Shown here in pieces: positions 1 to 6,245 of a DNA stretch of 8,381 nt. The first letter of the stretch is position 1; the number at the start of each line of letters is the position of its first letter. Origin of the DNA: DATJUF01 sp035524095 (lineage in GTDB: Bacteria > Desulfobacterota > Binatia > Binatales > Binataceae). The stretch covers positions 1 to 8,381 of the forward strand of contig DATKPK010000198.1 in NCBI GenBank assembly GCA_035524095.1. The letters are read 5' to 3'. The notes below the pieces were generated by a model. The model worked only from the letters and a program-made list of their open reading frames with translations, was not told where the DNA came from and did not search any database. The translations under genes were made by a program, and so were the position numbers.

Positions 1-928
1 CATCATCAAGTTCTTCCGAGGTTCGCCGTCCAACTTGCCTCCACAGATACGCCACCTGATGTTTGCTCAATAGTCCAAGGTCTTTGCATCTATAGACCAT
101 TGCCTGCACAGACACGCGCCACCGCTTTTTCAGTTCCAGAAAATAATTGAGAGAGGTCGATAGCACTTCCTGCGGAAATGATCTGCGTGGCAACAGGAGA
201 GCCCCCGCAAAATAATTGGCCTGACGTTCAACTGCTGCCAAATTTTCAGACGTAACCTCTACGTGCGAATGGCAAATTATGTGACCAAGCTCATGTGCCA
301 AATCGAAATTTTCGCGAGGAAGCGAGTGTTTATCTTCGGAAAGGAGAATATAGGGCCTTCCCGCCTGCCAGCGTGAAACCGCGTCCATATCTGCGCATTC
401 AACTGACTCTTTAATTAGGACAATACCGTTCGCCTCTAGTGTTGGAGCAAGATACTCGATCGGAAGCGAGCCAAGTTCCCACTTCTCGCGCACCGCCTCC
501 GCAGCGATTTCTAACCATTCCAAATTAGCGGCGGTGCCAACGTCCTTCACAGGGGGAAGATTGACAGGCGGAAGTTCGATAAATCGTTCAACATAAGAAA
601 CGATATCGGCCGACCATTCCAATCGGCGCGCGACCCGTAACCTATCTGCTCGATTCATTCTCGCGAGGCTGCGCCAATATGGCGTGCCAAATCGCTCTCT
701 GGCGGAAGGGCGATCCGCCGAAAAAAAGGCTGGCGGCTGGGCCGTCAAAACGATGATTTTGCCCATAATCTCCGGGCCGGGCGAGTGCTGCCCAACTTCA
801 TATTGCGCTACCGCTTGTGCGGTGATGCCGAGCGCTTCGGCAAAAGCTTCGCGAGTATAGCCGCGCGCCTCGCGTGCTTCTTTGATACGTTCAGGAACAA
901 TACGCGGCAGGAACAAATCATTCATCAT
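1..928 (-). CDS. XRE-type HTH regulator fused to ImmA/IrrE (COG2856-like) zinc metallopeptidase, 3' end cut by window edge
   Basis: I translated this frame by hand from 928 leftwards; 309 codons are open to the window edge, so the C-terminus is missing. Residues about 11-60 form an XRE-like helix-turn-helix (RIKEAREARGYTREAFAEAL, then ITAQAVAQYEVGQHSPG). Residues 207-246 carry the gluzincin active site: HELGH at 212-216 gives two zinc-binding histidines and the catalytic Glu, and ERQANYFAGALLLP supplies the likely third ligand, Glu234. By family knowledge, ImmA/IrrE peptidases cleave or control HTH repressors in mobile elements and stress responses; the fused form usually has about 350-400 residues. 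The start is ATG 928 or ATG 925; the Shine-Dalgarno match is weak. The start overlaps the end of the upstream gene, which suggests translational coupling. It is probably a cytoplasmic regulator. The domain call is firm; the target is unknown. Confidence 0.9.
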   Translation of the reverse strand, partial: MMNDLFLPRIVPERIKEAREARGYTREAFAEALGITAQAVAQYEVGQHSPGPEIMGKIIVLTAQPPAFFSADRPSARERFGTPYWRSLARMNRADRLRVARRLEWSADIVSYVERFIELPPVNLPPVKDVGTAANLEWLEIAAEAVREKWELGSLPIEYLAPTLEANGIVLIKESVECADMDAVSRWQAGRPYILLSEDKHSLPRENFDLAHELGHIICHSHVEVTSENLAAVERQANYFAGALLLPRRSFPQEVLSTSLNYFLELKKRWRVSVQAMVYRCKDLGLLSKHQVAYLWRQVGRRTSEELDD

Positions 929-1622
929 TGCTCGCTGCATCCTGCTCGAAGTTGTCCTGGCCGACAGCGCGGGCAAACTCCTCGCGGAATTTCAACATCA
1001 TCGCCGGATTTGGCTTGCTTGACGTGGCCTCCGTAGTTGCGGCGCCAGGCGTCGCTTCCAGCGCGGTTACATGCGCTAAGACATCAATGTAAGTGAGCCA
1101 CTTATTTTCCTCTGGTTCCGGCATACCGAGCGCGAGGTGTGTTAATTCGCCACGGCCTGTGGCGCCCCACATCAACCATCCGTACAACCGCGGAACTGAT
1201 TCCATAACCTCATGGAGAGGAAGCAACTTTCCTTCATGAAACAAATCCGCGCTGTTGGATGCGCGGTTATCTTGACGAATTGGCGCTTCAACAGGGAAAG
1301 CGCCTGCCTCCTCCGTCCGGACGATATGCAATTCGATTTTCTTTGAACGGATGCGAAGGAGATGTGACGTTCCGTTGGTATTTGTTACTTCGTCAGCCTC
1401 AAAAGGCAGTTCCTTCGACTTGCAAAGCGATTGAATGCGCCACATCAGGCAAGCCCGACGCAGCATTCCACGTTGATCGCCACCAACAAGGGTCGTCAAG
1501 AACGGCGTATTACGTCGAACGCCGTCTGCGATTTTGATAGCTTCGCGGGTCCCGCGTGTGACGGTGGGCCAGTGGAGTTCAGGATACGCAGCTACAAGGA
1601 GGTTGCGGTATTCCTCTGACAT
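918..1622 (-). CDS. Unrecognised 234-residue protein coupled to the HTH-ImmA/IrrE gene
   Basis: The product belongs to no family I recognise. I chose ATG 1622 because GAGGGG lies five or fewer bases upstream on the minus strand; an in-frame TTG at 1652 would add ten residues but lacks such a site. The protein is soluble-looking, with no signal peptide or membrane segment. Residues 1-75 look helical and basic (including GGDQRGMLRRACLMWR), residues 85-115 look like beta strands (SHLLRIRSKKIELHIVRT), and an Ala/Thr/Ser-rich linker at about 188-206 leads to an acidic C-terminal tail of helical character. Its last 11 bases overlap the start of the HTH-peptidase gene, so the two are almost certainly co-translated. 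By analogy with other ImmA/IrrE gene pairs it might be the partner, substrate or effector of the peptidase, but no motif in it shows this. Confidence 0.75.
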   Translation of the reverse strand: MSEEYRNLLVAAYPELHWPTVTRGTREAIKIADGVRRNTPFLTTLVGGDQRGMLRRACLMWRIQSLCKSKELPFEADEVTNTNGTSHLLRIRSKKIELHIVRTEEAGAFPVEAPIRQDNRASNSADLFHEGKLLPLHEVMESVPRLYGWLMWGATGRGELTHLALGMPEPEENKWLTYIDVLAHVTALEATPGAATTEATSSKPNPAMMLKFREEFARAVGQDNFEQDAASNDE

Positions 1623-1625
1623 AAA

Positions 1626-1645
1626 CCCCTCGTTGCAATTTGCAA
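1626..1645 (-). promoter_or_regulatory. Candidate operator dyad TTGCAA-T-TTGCAA next to the ribosome binding site
   Basis: On the plus strand TTGCAA occurs at 1633-1638 and again at 1640-1645, separated by one base. Each hexamer is its own reverse complement, so the 13 bases form a perfect dyad around position 1639. On the minus strand the dyad lies directly before GAGGGG (1626-1631), the ribosome binding site of the gene starting at 1622. Such a site would suit an autoregulating XRE protein, for example the one two genes downstream. The sequence symmetry is seen; the binding is inferred. Confidence 0.35.
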
Positions 1646-1696
1646 AGTTCAAGAGGTTTACAGCGATTCGCCTTCTGGCTCAAGCAATTTACAGAG

Positions 1697-1924
1697 TTAT
1701 CCCCATCGAGCTTTCGCCCCTTTACGGGCAATCATAGATCGCTGTTTTTTCGACATTTTTGCCGCTCTTGCCTTACCGCCCATACGCCCAAGGGCAACAG
1801 CGGCGGCATTCTTGCCGTCGTCCGTGGTCAAATCCTCCGCGTCGCCGGTCGCGATCTTGCCGACCAGCACGGCGGCTGCATTGGTGTCGGCGGGGCGCTT
1901 TTCGCCTTTTGGTCCACGTGGCAT
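1697..1924 (-). CDS. Small basic protein (75 aa) of a rhizobial conserved hypothetical family
   Basis: The 75-residue product begins MPRGPKGEKRPADTNAAAV, has an acidic middle (GDAEDLTTDDGKN) and ends in a strongly basic Gly/Ala/Lys/Arg-rich segment (GRMGGKARAAKMSKKQRSMI, then a KARW ending). I recall proteins of this plan as frequent uncharacterised genes in Bradyrhizobium and relatives. The basic tail suggests nucleic-acid binding, but that is inference. It starts at ATG 1924 with only a weak upstream AGGC. It ends 74 bases before the 234-residue gene on the same strand, so it may head that operon. It diverges from the 101-residue gene across 51 bases. There is no signal peptide or membrane segment. 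Confidence 0.75.
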   Translation of the reverse strand: MPRGPKGEKRPADTNAAAVLVGKIATGDAEDLTTDDGKNAAAVALGRMGGKARAAKMSKKQRSMIARKGAKARWG

Positions 1925-1975
1925 TCGTATAGCCTAATGCTTAGCGGTAAGCTTCGCAAGCCATAGGTCGCCACC
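1925..1975. promoter_or_regulatory. Short divergent intergenic region with an inverted repeat
   Basis: Only 51 bases separate the divergent starts at 1924 and 1976. A perfect inverted repeat GCTTA-GCGG-TAAGC lies at 1939-1952, near the middle, where one operator could act on both genes. No convincing -35/-10 pair could be assigned on either strand. Confidence 0.25.
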
Positions 1976-2281
1976 ATGTTTCGATTGTTTCGTCGTCAAT
2001 CTCAGCAAGAAGCGAAATTGGAATCTGTTTTGGACACCCTCGCTGTTATGCATGGCCAGATTAACGTTCAGCATCTCATCATCACTGTGCTTATAGATTT
2101 GCTGGATGACCCGAAGCGAGACGAGCTTATTGCTGCATTTAAAGCCTTACTTGGAGCACGCTTTGGAGGCGATCCAGAGTGGTTAGATGAGGGGCGCAAA
2201 AGAGATTACAACAATACGATCAGTGCCATGCTCATGTCATTTATAGAGGCGGCAGAGCAGCCGCCGCCACAATCAAACTGA
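1976..2281 (+). CDS. Hypothetical protein, 101 aa
   Basis: I do not recognise the family. The protein starts with a basic stretch (MFRLFRRQSQQEAKLESVLD), continues with a hydrophobic helix-like stretch (INVQHLIITVLIDLLDDPKR, too polar at its end for a clear membrane span), then a Gly-containing segment and a helical C-terminus ending in a Pro/Gln tail. It is probably cytoplasmic and mainly alpha-helical. ATG 1976 has TAGGT about eight bases upstream. Codon use shows a mild preference for G/C at third positions, and no longer frame competes on the other strand. It stands alone on the plus strand, divergent from the 75-residue gene. The call rests on open length and a plausible start. Confidence 0.55.
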   Translation: MFRLFRRQSQQEAKLESVLDTLAVMHGQINVQHLIITVLIDLLDDPKRDELIAAFKALLGARFGGDPEWLDEGRKRDYNNTISAMLMSFIEAAEQPPPQSN

Positions 2282-2365
2282 GTCACCGCCATGAATTCGG
2301 TTCTGCACCCCAACCGCCGTGGTCTATTTTGCCGCGCACAGCGGACTCCGTGCCGGCATGCCCGG

Positions 2366-2393
2366 ATGTCTGAGAAGGGCCAATAGCAGACAT
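2366..2393. repeat. Inverted repeat, probable fragment of a rhizobial dispersed intergenic element
   Basis: ATGTCTG at 2366-2372 and CAGACAT at 2387-2393 are perfect inverted copies around a 14-base loop. Read on the minus strand it begins AATGTCTGCTATTGGCCC, close to the AATGTCCGCTTCGGGTCAT sequence at 3486-3504. I remember such sequences as widely scattered in Bradyrhizobium-type genomes. It lies just past the stop codon of the DUF1254 gene and could fold in its transcript, but no T-run follows, so a terminator role is not supported. Confidence 0.4.
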
Positions 2394-2403
2394 TCGTCAG
2401 CGG

Positions 2404-3429
2404 CTAATTCACTGCCTGCGGCTCCGGAAATTTCCAAGTGCCGTGCAGAATTTCGGCGCGCGGCCGATAAAGCCGCACCGTATAGTTCCAGTCGGGCATG
2501 ATCGGCAGGCAGTTCGGAATTTTTCCATCGCAGCCACCGAATTGGATAGTGACGGCGCCATCAGGGTCTTTCTTCGCCGTAATATTGTTCAGCGAATAGG
2601 CGTTGTAGGGGTTCTTCTCGAAATAGCCGGCGGCGTTATAGACGCTGACTGACCAGAAGGCGTTGACCGGCACATCCTTGACGTGAAGTCTGTAGATGGT
2701 TGCGCCATCATTCTTTGGTACGTTCTCGCCGATATAGGTCGCATCCTTATCGGGATTGCCGCCCCAGCCGGCAGCGGTACCGATCAGGTGCTTAATCGGA
2801 TCAACCTCATCCTTAGTCCCGAAGGCGTGTCTGAAGCCGTCTGTGTGCTTAGCGAGTACCAAAAGGGCATCCCGAACTTCTTTCAGACTTGCTTGATCCC
2901 AGTTCGGCAGTTCGAGCTTGCCGACTTCCTTCTGGCTGACCTTGATCGCATCTTGGAGTTTGTGAACCTCGTCGAGGTCTTTCGGATCGTTGGGATCGAC
3001 TAAGGTGCGGATCGCCACCATCACATAACGGGTGCCGACATTCTTTTCGGTGAGTGTGTGCGGCCTGTCGTCGTAAGCGACAAACGGGACATAATGATCC
3101 TCGTTGATGATCTCAAGCGACATAAAGCGCTTGCCGGCGTCAGGCAGCGTGATCGTCAGCGGCCCGGCTGCGAGATCGAACACGCCAAAGGAATAAAGCG
3201 TGTCGCGGTTGAGCCGAATAACCGTCTGATTGTCAATAGAAGCAGGCTCACGATGGTGGCTGAGTTTGCCGAGCCCGGCTTCCTTGGCATTAGTCGCCAG
3301 ATAATTGTCGGTCTCGGCACGCACGAAATTATCGACAGTGACAGGGACCGCAGTGCTCGAACCTGACTGCGCGTGCGCCATTGCAGGTAAGAAAATCAGA
3401 CATAGCGATACGACGATGGCATTTCTCAT
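2404..3429 (-). CDS. Secreted DUF1254/DUF1214 domain protein
   Basis: The 341-residue product has an N-terminal signal peptide (MRNAIVVSLCLIFLPAMAHA, predicted cleavage after Ala20), so it should be periplasmic. Residues about 30-150 match the DUF1254 pattern (VTVDNFVRAETDNYL, IDNQTVIRLNRDTLYS, INEDHYV). Residues about 235-335 match DUF1214 (DVPVNAFWSVSVYNAAGYF, EKNPYNAYSLNNITAKK, NYTVRLYRPRAEIL). Two cysteines in GGCDGKIPNC (300, 307) could form a disulfide. Length and domain order are normal for the family, whose biochemical role is not established. I chose ATG 3429, with GGGAA about eight bases upstream; a TTG at 3456 would put nine polar residues before the signal peptide. It is transcribed alone, away from the TRAP operon. 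Confidence 0.9.
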   Translation of the reverse strand: MRNAIVVSLCLIFLPAMAHAQSGSSTAVPVTVDNFVRAETDNYLATNAKEAGLGKLSHHREPASIDNQTVIRLNRDTLYSFGVFDLAAGPLTITLPDAGKRFMSLEIINEDHYVPFVAYDDRPHTLTEKNVGTRYVMVAIRTLVDPNDPKDLDEVHKLQDAIKVSQKEVGKLELPNWDQASLKEVRDALLVLAKHTDGFRHAFGTKDEVDPIKHLIGTAAGWGGNPDKDATYIGENVPKNDGATIYRLHVKDVPVNAFWSVSVYNAAGYFEKNPYNAYSLNNITAKKDPDGAVTIQFGGCDGKIPNCLPIMPDWNYTVRLYRPRAEILHGTWKFPEPQAVN

Positions 3430-3483
3430 GGTGCGGTTCCCGGTGCATGACTGCAATGGAGCCTAGCCCCATTGCGTGGCCGG

Positions 3484-3530
3484 TCAATGTCCGCTTCGGG
3501 TCATCAACTGCCCTCAAGTGCCCGCGTTAT
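3484..3530 (+). repeat. Fragment of a rhizobial dispersed repeat (AATGTCCGCTTCGGGTCAT type)
   Basis: The stretch beginning AATGTCCGCTTCGGGTCAT at 3486 resembles a short sequence that I remember as scattered between genes of Bradyrhizobium and Rhodopseudomonas, where its translation gives spurious peptides such as DDPKRTL. It shares its first bases (AATGTC, then GCT) with the minus-strand reading of the element at 2366-2395. The call rests on recollection plus this internal similarity, and its boundaries are approximate. Confidence 0.35.
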
Positions 3531-3938
3531 CTTGTCTGCTGTTCGCCGGATTGCCGACATTTGAGAACGCGCGGCAGAGCGCAGTTCAGTGCCATGAACG
3601 GAAATAGGCCACCAGGCTCGTCGCTATAACGGACTTAAACGAACAATCGCGCGACTTCTGCGTTGTGCGAGAACCGGACAAGGTGCACTGCAGCAAACCG
3701 ACGGTCTATTCCGATCACCTCGTCGGCGATGGAGATCTGTTTCTGAAGGATATCAGATCGAGCGCTAATTCGATTTAGGCGCTCTGGGATGGGTTGCACC
3801 GTGCTCTCCGAAGAAGTAGGTTTTATTTGAGAACCGCCACCGGGAGCGTGCCGAAGCTTCCCTTTTTTCGGCGGCGCTGATGCTGTCGGCGGGCAGCGTT
3901 GCCATCTCCAAAAACACAAATATTCGTTTCGCTAGATC

Positions 3939-3979
3939 ATGCCGCGGGTGATGCCCGTCTGAGTGCCGGCATAGGGAGG
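3939..3979 (+). promoter_or_regulatory. Leader hairpin abutting a strong ribosome binding site of the TRAP operon
   Basis: ATGCCG (3939-3944) pairs with CGGCAT (3967-3972). Stacked directly inside it, CGGG (3945-3948) pairs with CCCG (3954-3957) around a five-base loop, leaving a nine-base bulge. The outer stem ends on the base before the Shine-Dalgarno sequence AGGGAGG (3973-3979), which lies five bases from ATG 3985. The ribosome binding site strongly supports that start; a regulatory role for the hairpin is only a possibility. Confidence 0.4.
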
Positions 3980-3984
3980 CTGAC

Positions 3985-5013
3985 ATGAATTTCGCCGCGT
4001 TTAGAACGCTGACCGGCAGTTCATGCGCAAGCGCACTGTTCGTGACGCTCGCGCTGACGATCGGCACGGCACAGGCGCAAGAAAAGACCTACGTCATGAA
4101 GATAACCGCGCCGACCCTTAACGCCTCGCCCGACGCCTATGCGAGGAGTTACGCAGCGGCTATCGAAAAGGCGTCCGGGGGCCGCATCAAAACCGAGGTC
4201 TATCCGGCAAGCCAACTCGGCTCGATTCCACGGCAGATCGAAGGTACACAGTTCGGCGCCATCCAGTGCGCGGTTATTCCGCCGGAGTTCTTTGTCGGGG
4301 TCGACGAGCGCTTTGAGGTGCTGGCCGCGCCCGGACTGGTCAGCTCGGTGACGCAGGCCCAGCATATGGCAACCGACCCGGAGGTGTTGAAGCTGATGCT
4401 TGGGCTCGGTGCCGAGAAAGGACTGCGCGGTGTCGGGCTGCTTTTGGGTGAGCCGAACGAAATCGTCGCCAAAACCGCGATCCGCCACCTCGGCGACCTC
4501 AAAGGCAAGAAGATCCGAATCTTTGCCTCGGATTTTCAGTCCACGACCTTTGAGCGGCTAGGAGCTACGCCAGTGGCGATGTCGCTTGGCGATGTTCTGC
4601 CGGCGATTCAGCAAGGCGCCATTGACGGTGCGGTGGGCGGCGTCGAGGCGTTCTCTGGTCTACACTTCTTCGATACAGCGAAATACATCACAATGACCAA
4701 CCATGCGGCGATCTTCCTGGTCGTTGAAGTCAACCGCAAATGGCACGATTCGCTGCCGGCGGATTTGCAGGAGATTGTCGACAAGACGGCTGCCAACGTA
4801 GCGACTGCGATCAATCCGCAGCTGGATGAACTGCTAGAGCAGGCGAAAAAGCGCTGGGTGAATAACGGCGGCGAGCTCATCAACCTGCCTGCCGACGAGC
4901 AAACTGAAATGCTTAAAGTTCTCGCAAGCGTCGGCGCCGACGTAGCGAAGCGGAAGCCGAATGTCGAGGCGGCTTACGAGATCGTCACTGCGGCGGCGCA
5001 ACGAGCGCGGTAG
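3985..5013 (+). CDS. dctP: TRAP transporter solute-binding protein (DctP family), first of two paralogues
   Basis: This 342-residue periplasmic protein should bind the transported solute and deliver it to the DctQM permease. A signal peptide ends at about Ala31 (TIGTAQA before QEKTYVMK). Family features follow in order: the first lobe with SGGRIKTEVYPASQLGS (about 75-91), QFGAIQC, the central HLGDLKGKKIRIFAS (about 168-182), whose Arg near 178 aligns with the arginine that in DctP proteins pairs with the substrate carboxylate, and VLPAIQQGAIDGA (about 204-216). Length is normal. The start is fixed by AGGGAGG five bases upstream. It is followed, 111 bases later, by a paralogue about 55% identical, then dctQ and dctM. 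The substrate is not identifiable; the residues after the arginine (IFAS) are unlike the usual VPxS/P form, so common C4-dicarboxylates cannot be assumed. Confidence 0.92.
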   Translation: MNFAAFRTLTGSSCASALFVTLALTIGTAQAQEKTYVMKITAPTLNASPDAYARSYAAAIEKASGGRIKTEVYPASQLGSIPRQIEGTQFGAIQCAVIPPEFFVGVDERFEVLAAPGLVSSVTQAQHMATDPEVLKLMLGLGAEKGLRGVGLLLGEPNEIVAKTAIRHLGDLKGKKIRIFASDFQSTTFERLGATPVAMSLGDVLPAIQQGAIDGAVGGVEAFSGLHFFDTAKYITMTNHAAIFLVVEVNRKWHDSLPADLQEIVDKTAANVATAINPQLDELLEQAKKRWVNNGGELINLPADEQTEMLKVLASVGADVAKRKPNVEAAYEIVTAAAQRAR

Positions 5014-5124
5014 CCTGTCCCGTCGGGAATGCGCAGCCGGCGATTTGACGTGCTCTGGCGCCTGAACCGCCCCGCCAGCAGCGAAAGCTAGTCAGTTTTC
5101 CGTTTGGAGACCGTGCTCCGATCC

Positions 5125-6144
5125 ATGCGCAGAATGGCCTACGCGATACGCATTTGCATCGCCGCGTTCCTGTTATCGTCGGCAATGCCGTCCCGGGCGC
5201 CTGCCGCGGACGACAAGCCCTACGTCATGAAAATTGCGCTGGCCACCGTGAACGATGCGTTGCATCAATTCGCAAAGGCCTACGCCGCCGCGGTCGAGAG
5301 GAATTCAGGCGGCCGGATCAAGGCCGAGATTTATCCCGAGAGCCGGTTGGGTTCGACCCAGCGACAAGTCGAAGGCGTGCAGTTCGGCGCGATCCAGTGT
5401 TTGATCGTCCCGCCTGAATTTTTGGCTGGCGTCGATGAACGTTTCGAGCTTCTGACAGCCCCCGGTCTTGTCACCTCAATAACAGATGGGCAACGCCTTG
5501 CAGCTGATGCGGCGGTCAAGCAGTTGATGCTCGGCCTTGGCGCCGACAAAGGATTGCACGGCGCGGCGCTGTTCATGGCAGCGCCTTCATCCGTTGTTGC
5601 CATTAAACCAATCCGGCATCTCGGCGACTTCAAAGGCAAGAAGATTCGAATCTTTGCGTCGCAATTTCAGACCGAGGCGCTGCGACGTCTTGGCGCAGTA
5701 CCGAAGCCGATGACGTTGGGTGAAGTTCTACCGGCGCTCCAAGATAACGTGCTCGACGGAGCCGTCGCCGCAACAACCGTCTTTGTCACCATGCATTATC
5801 AAGATGCGGCGAAATACATCACCGAAACCGGGCAACCGGCGATCTTCGGAATCGCCGAGCTGAGCAAGAGATGGTACGATTCCCTGCCGAAGGATCTGCA
5901 GGAAATTGTCGACGAAGCGGCCAGTTCGGAAGCCGCAACTCTCAATCCGTGGGTCGTTGATTTCAATGCCAAGGCGCGGCAAGCTTGGCTTGCGGGCGGC
6001 GGCGAACTGATAACGTTGCCGGCGGAGGAACAGTCGGCAATGCTGACCGCGCTGGCGAGCGTCGGTGAGGATTTGTCCAATGCCAAGCCAGAACTTCATG
6101 TGGGTTATCAAATCGTGACCGAAGCCGCCCAACGAAACCGCTAG
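5125..6144 (+). CDS. dctP: TRAP transporter solute-binding protein (DctP family), second paralogue
   Basis: A second periplasmic binding protein (339 residues from ATG 5125). It aligns without gaps to the first over about 311 mature residues, with about 171 identities by hand count. The signal peptide is MRRMAYAIRICIAAFLLSSA followed by a probable cleavage near PAA-DDK. Shared blocks include SGGRIKAEIYPESRLGS, QFGAIQC, HLGDFKGKKIRIFAS (binding Arg near 175) and VLPALQDNVLDGAVA. Differences cluster in the mid-C-terminal lobe (DGAVAATTVFVTMHYQD against DGAVGGVEAFSGLHFFD), which suggests a different ligand preference. The start is uncertain: GGAG at 5106-5109 is too close to GTG 5113 and far from ATG 5125; TTG 5104 and ATG 5134 are also in frame. 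It lies between the first dctP and dctQ in the same operon. Whether both proteins feed the same permease is inferred from position. Confidence 0.9.
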   Translation: MRRMAYAIRICIAAFLLSSAMPSRAPAADDKPYVMKIALATVNDALHQFAKAYAAAVERNSGGRIKAEIYPESRLGSTQRQVEGVQFGAIQCLIVPPEFLAGVDERFELLTAPGLVTSITDGQRLAADAAVKQLMLGLGADKGLHGAALFMAAPSSVVAIKPIRHLGDFKGKKIRIFASQFQTEALRRLGAVPKPMTLGEVLPALQDNVLDGAVAATTVFVTMHYQDAAKYITETGQPAIFGIAELSKRWYDSLPKDLQEIVDEAASSEAATLNPWVVDFNAKARQAWLAGGGELITLPAEEQSAMLTALASVGEDLSNAKPELHVGYQIVTEAAQRNR

Positions 6145-6245
6145 GCGGCAGAACGGTCGGGCACTGCGCAAGACGAAACTATAACAGAGCGGCGGGTTAA
6201 CCGTTCGAGCCAACGGGGTTTACAAAAGCCAAGGGAGGTTCCGCC
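6145..6245 (+). promoter_or_regulatory. Intergenic leader before dctQ with dyads and a strong ribosome binding site
   Basis: This 101-base gap contains the palindrome GGTTAACC (6195-6202), an overlapping inverted repeat CCGTT-CGAGCC-AACGG (6201-6216), and the Shine-Dalgarno sequence AGGGAGG (6232-6238) seven bases before TTG 6246. The binding site is convincing and decides the non-ATG start. The dyads are short and may be chance, but a processing or attenuation site that sets the ratio of binding protein to permease would fit here. Confidence 0.35.

Larger units (their letters stand above)
3430..3984. other. 555-base intergenic region: repeat fragment, decayed coding-like sequence and TRAP leader
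   Basis: No convincing intact gene is present. From about 3484 there is rhizobial repeat-like sequence. From about 3637 to 3870 both strands stay open and look codon-like: the minus frame gives a segment ending in ISIADEVIGIDRRFAAVHLV and VRFSHNAEV, and the plus frame gives DHLVGDGDLFLKDIRS. Neither has a good start with a ribosome binding site, and the two are complementary to each other. I think this is a decayed or dispersed repeat rather than a gene. The last 50 bases form the leader of the TRAP operon. Confidence 0.45.

Noticed and set aside
1259..1966. Several overlapping plus-strand open frames of 60-108 codons
   Set aside because: They lie opposite the 234- and 75-residue minus-strand genes, lack ribosome binding sites and show Arg/Ser/Cys-rich shadow composition.
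3329..3517. 62-codon minus-strand frame upstream of the DUF1254 gene
   Set aside because: It overlaps the real start of that gene in another frame, and its beginning falls in the repeat fragment whose translation (DDPKRTL) is a known kind of spurious peptide.
3899..3926. TTGCCA and TATTCG with 16-base spacing as a sigma-70 promoter for the TRAP operon
   Set aside because: The -10 hexamer matches only about half of the consensus, and alternatives of similar quality occur nearby.
4021..4508. Two overlapping open frames on the minus strand (155 and 102 codons)
   Set aside because: Both are antisense to the first dctP and show no recognisable domain.
5014..5050. TCCCG-T-CGGGA after the first dctP as an attenuator
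   Set aside because: The loop would be a single base, which cannot close, and the stem is only five bases without a T-run.
5728..6213. 161-codon open frame on the minus strand
   Set aside because: It is antisense to the second dctP, which has clear family motifs; the composition is that of a shadow frame.
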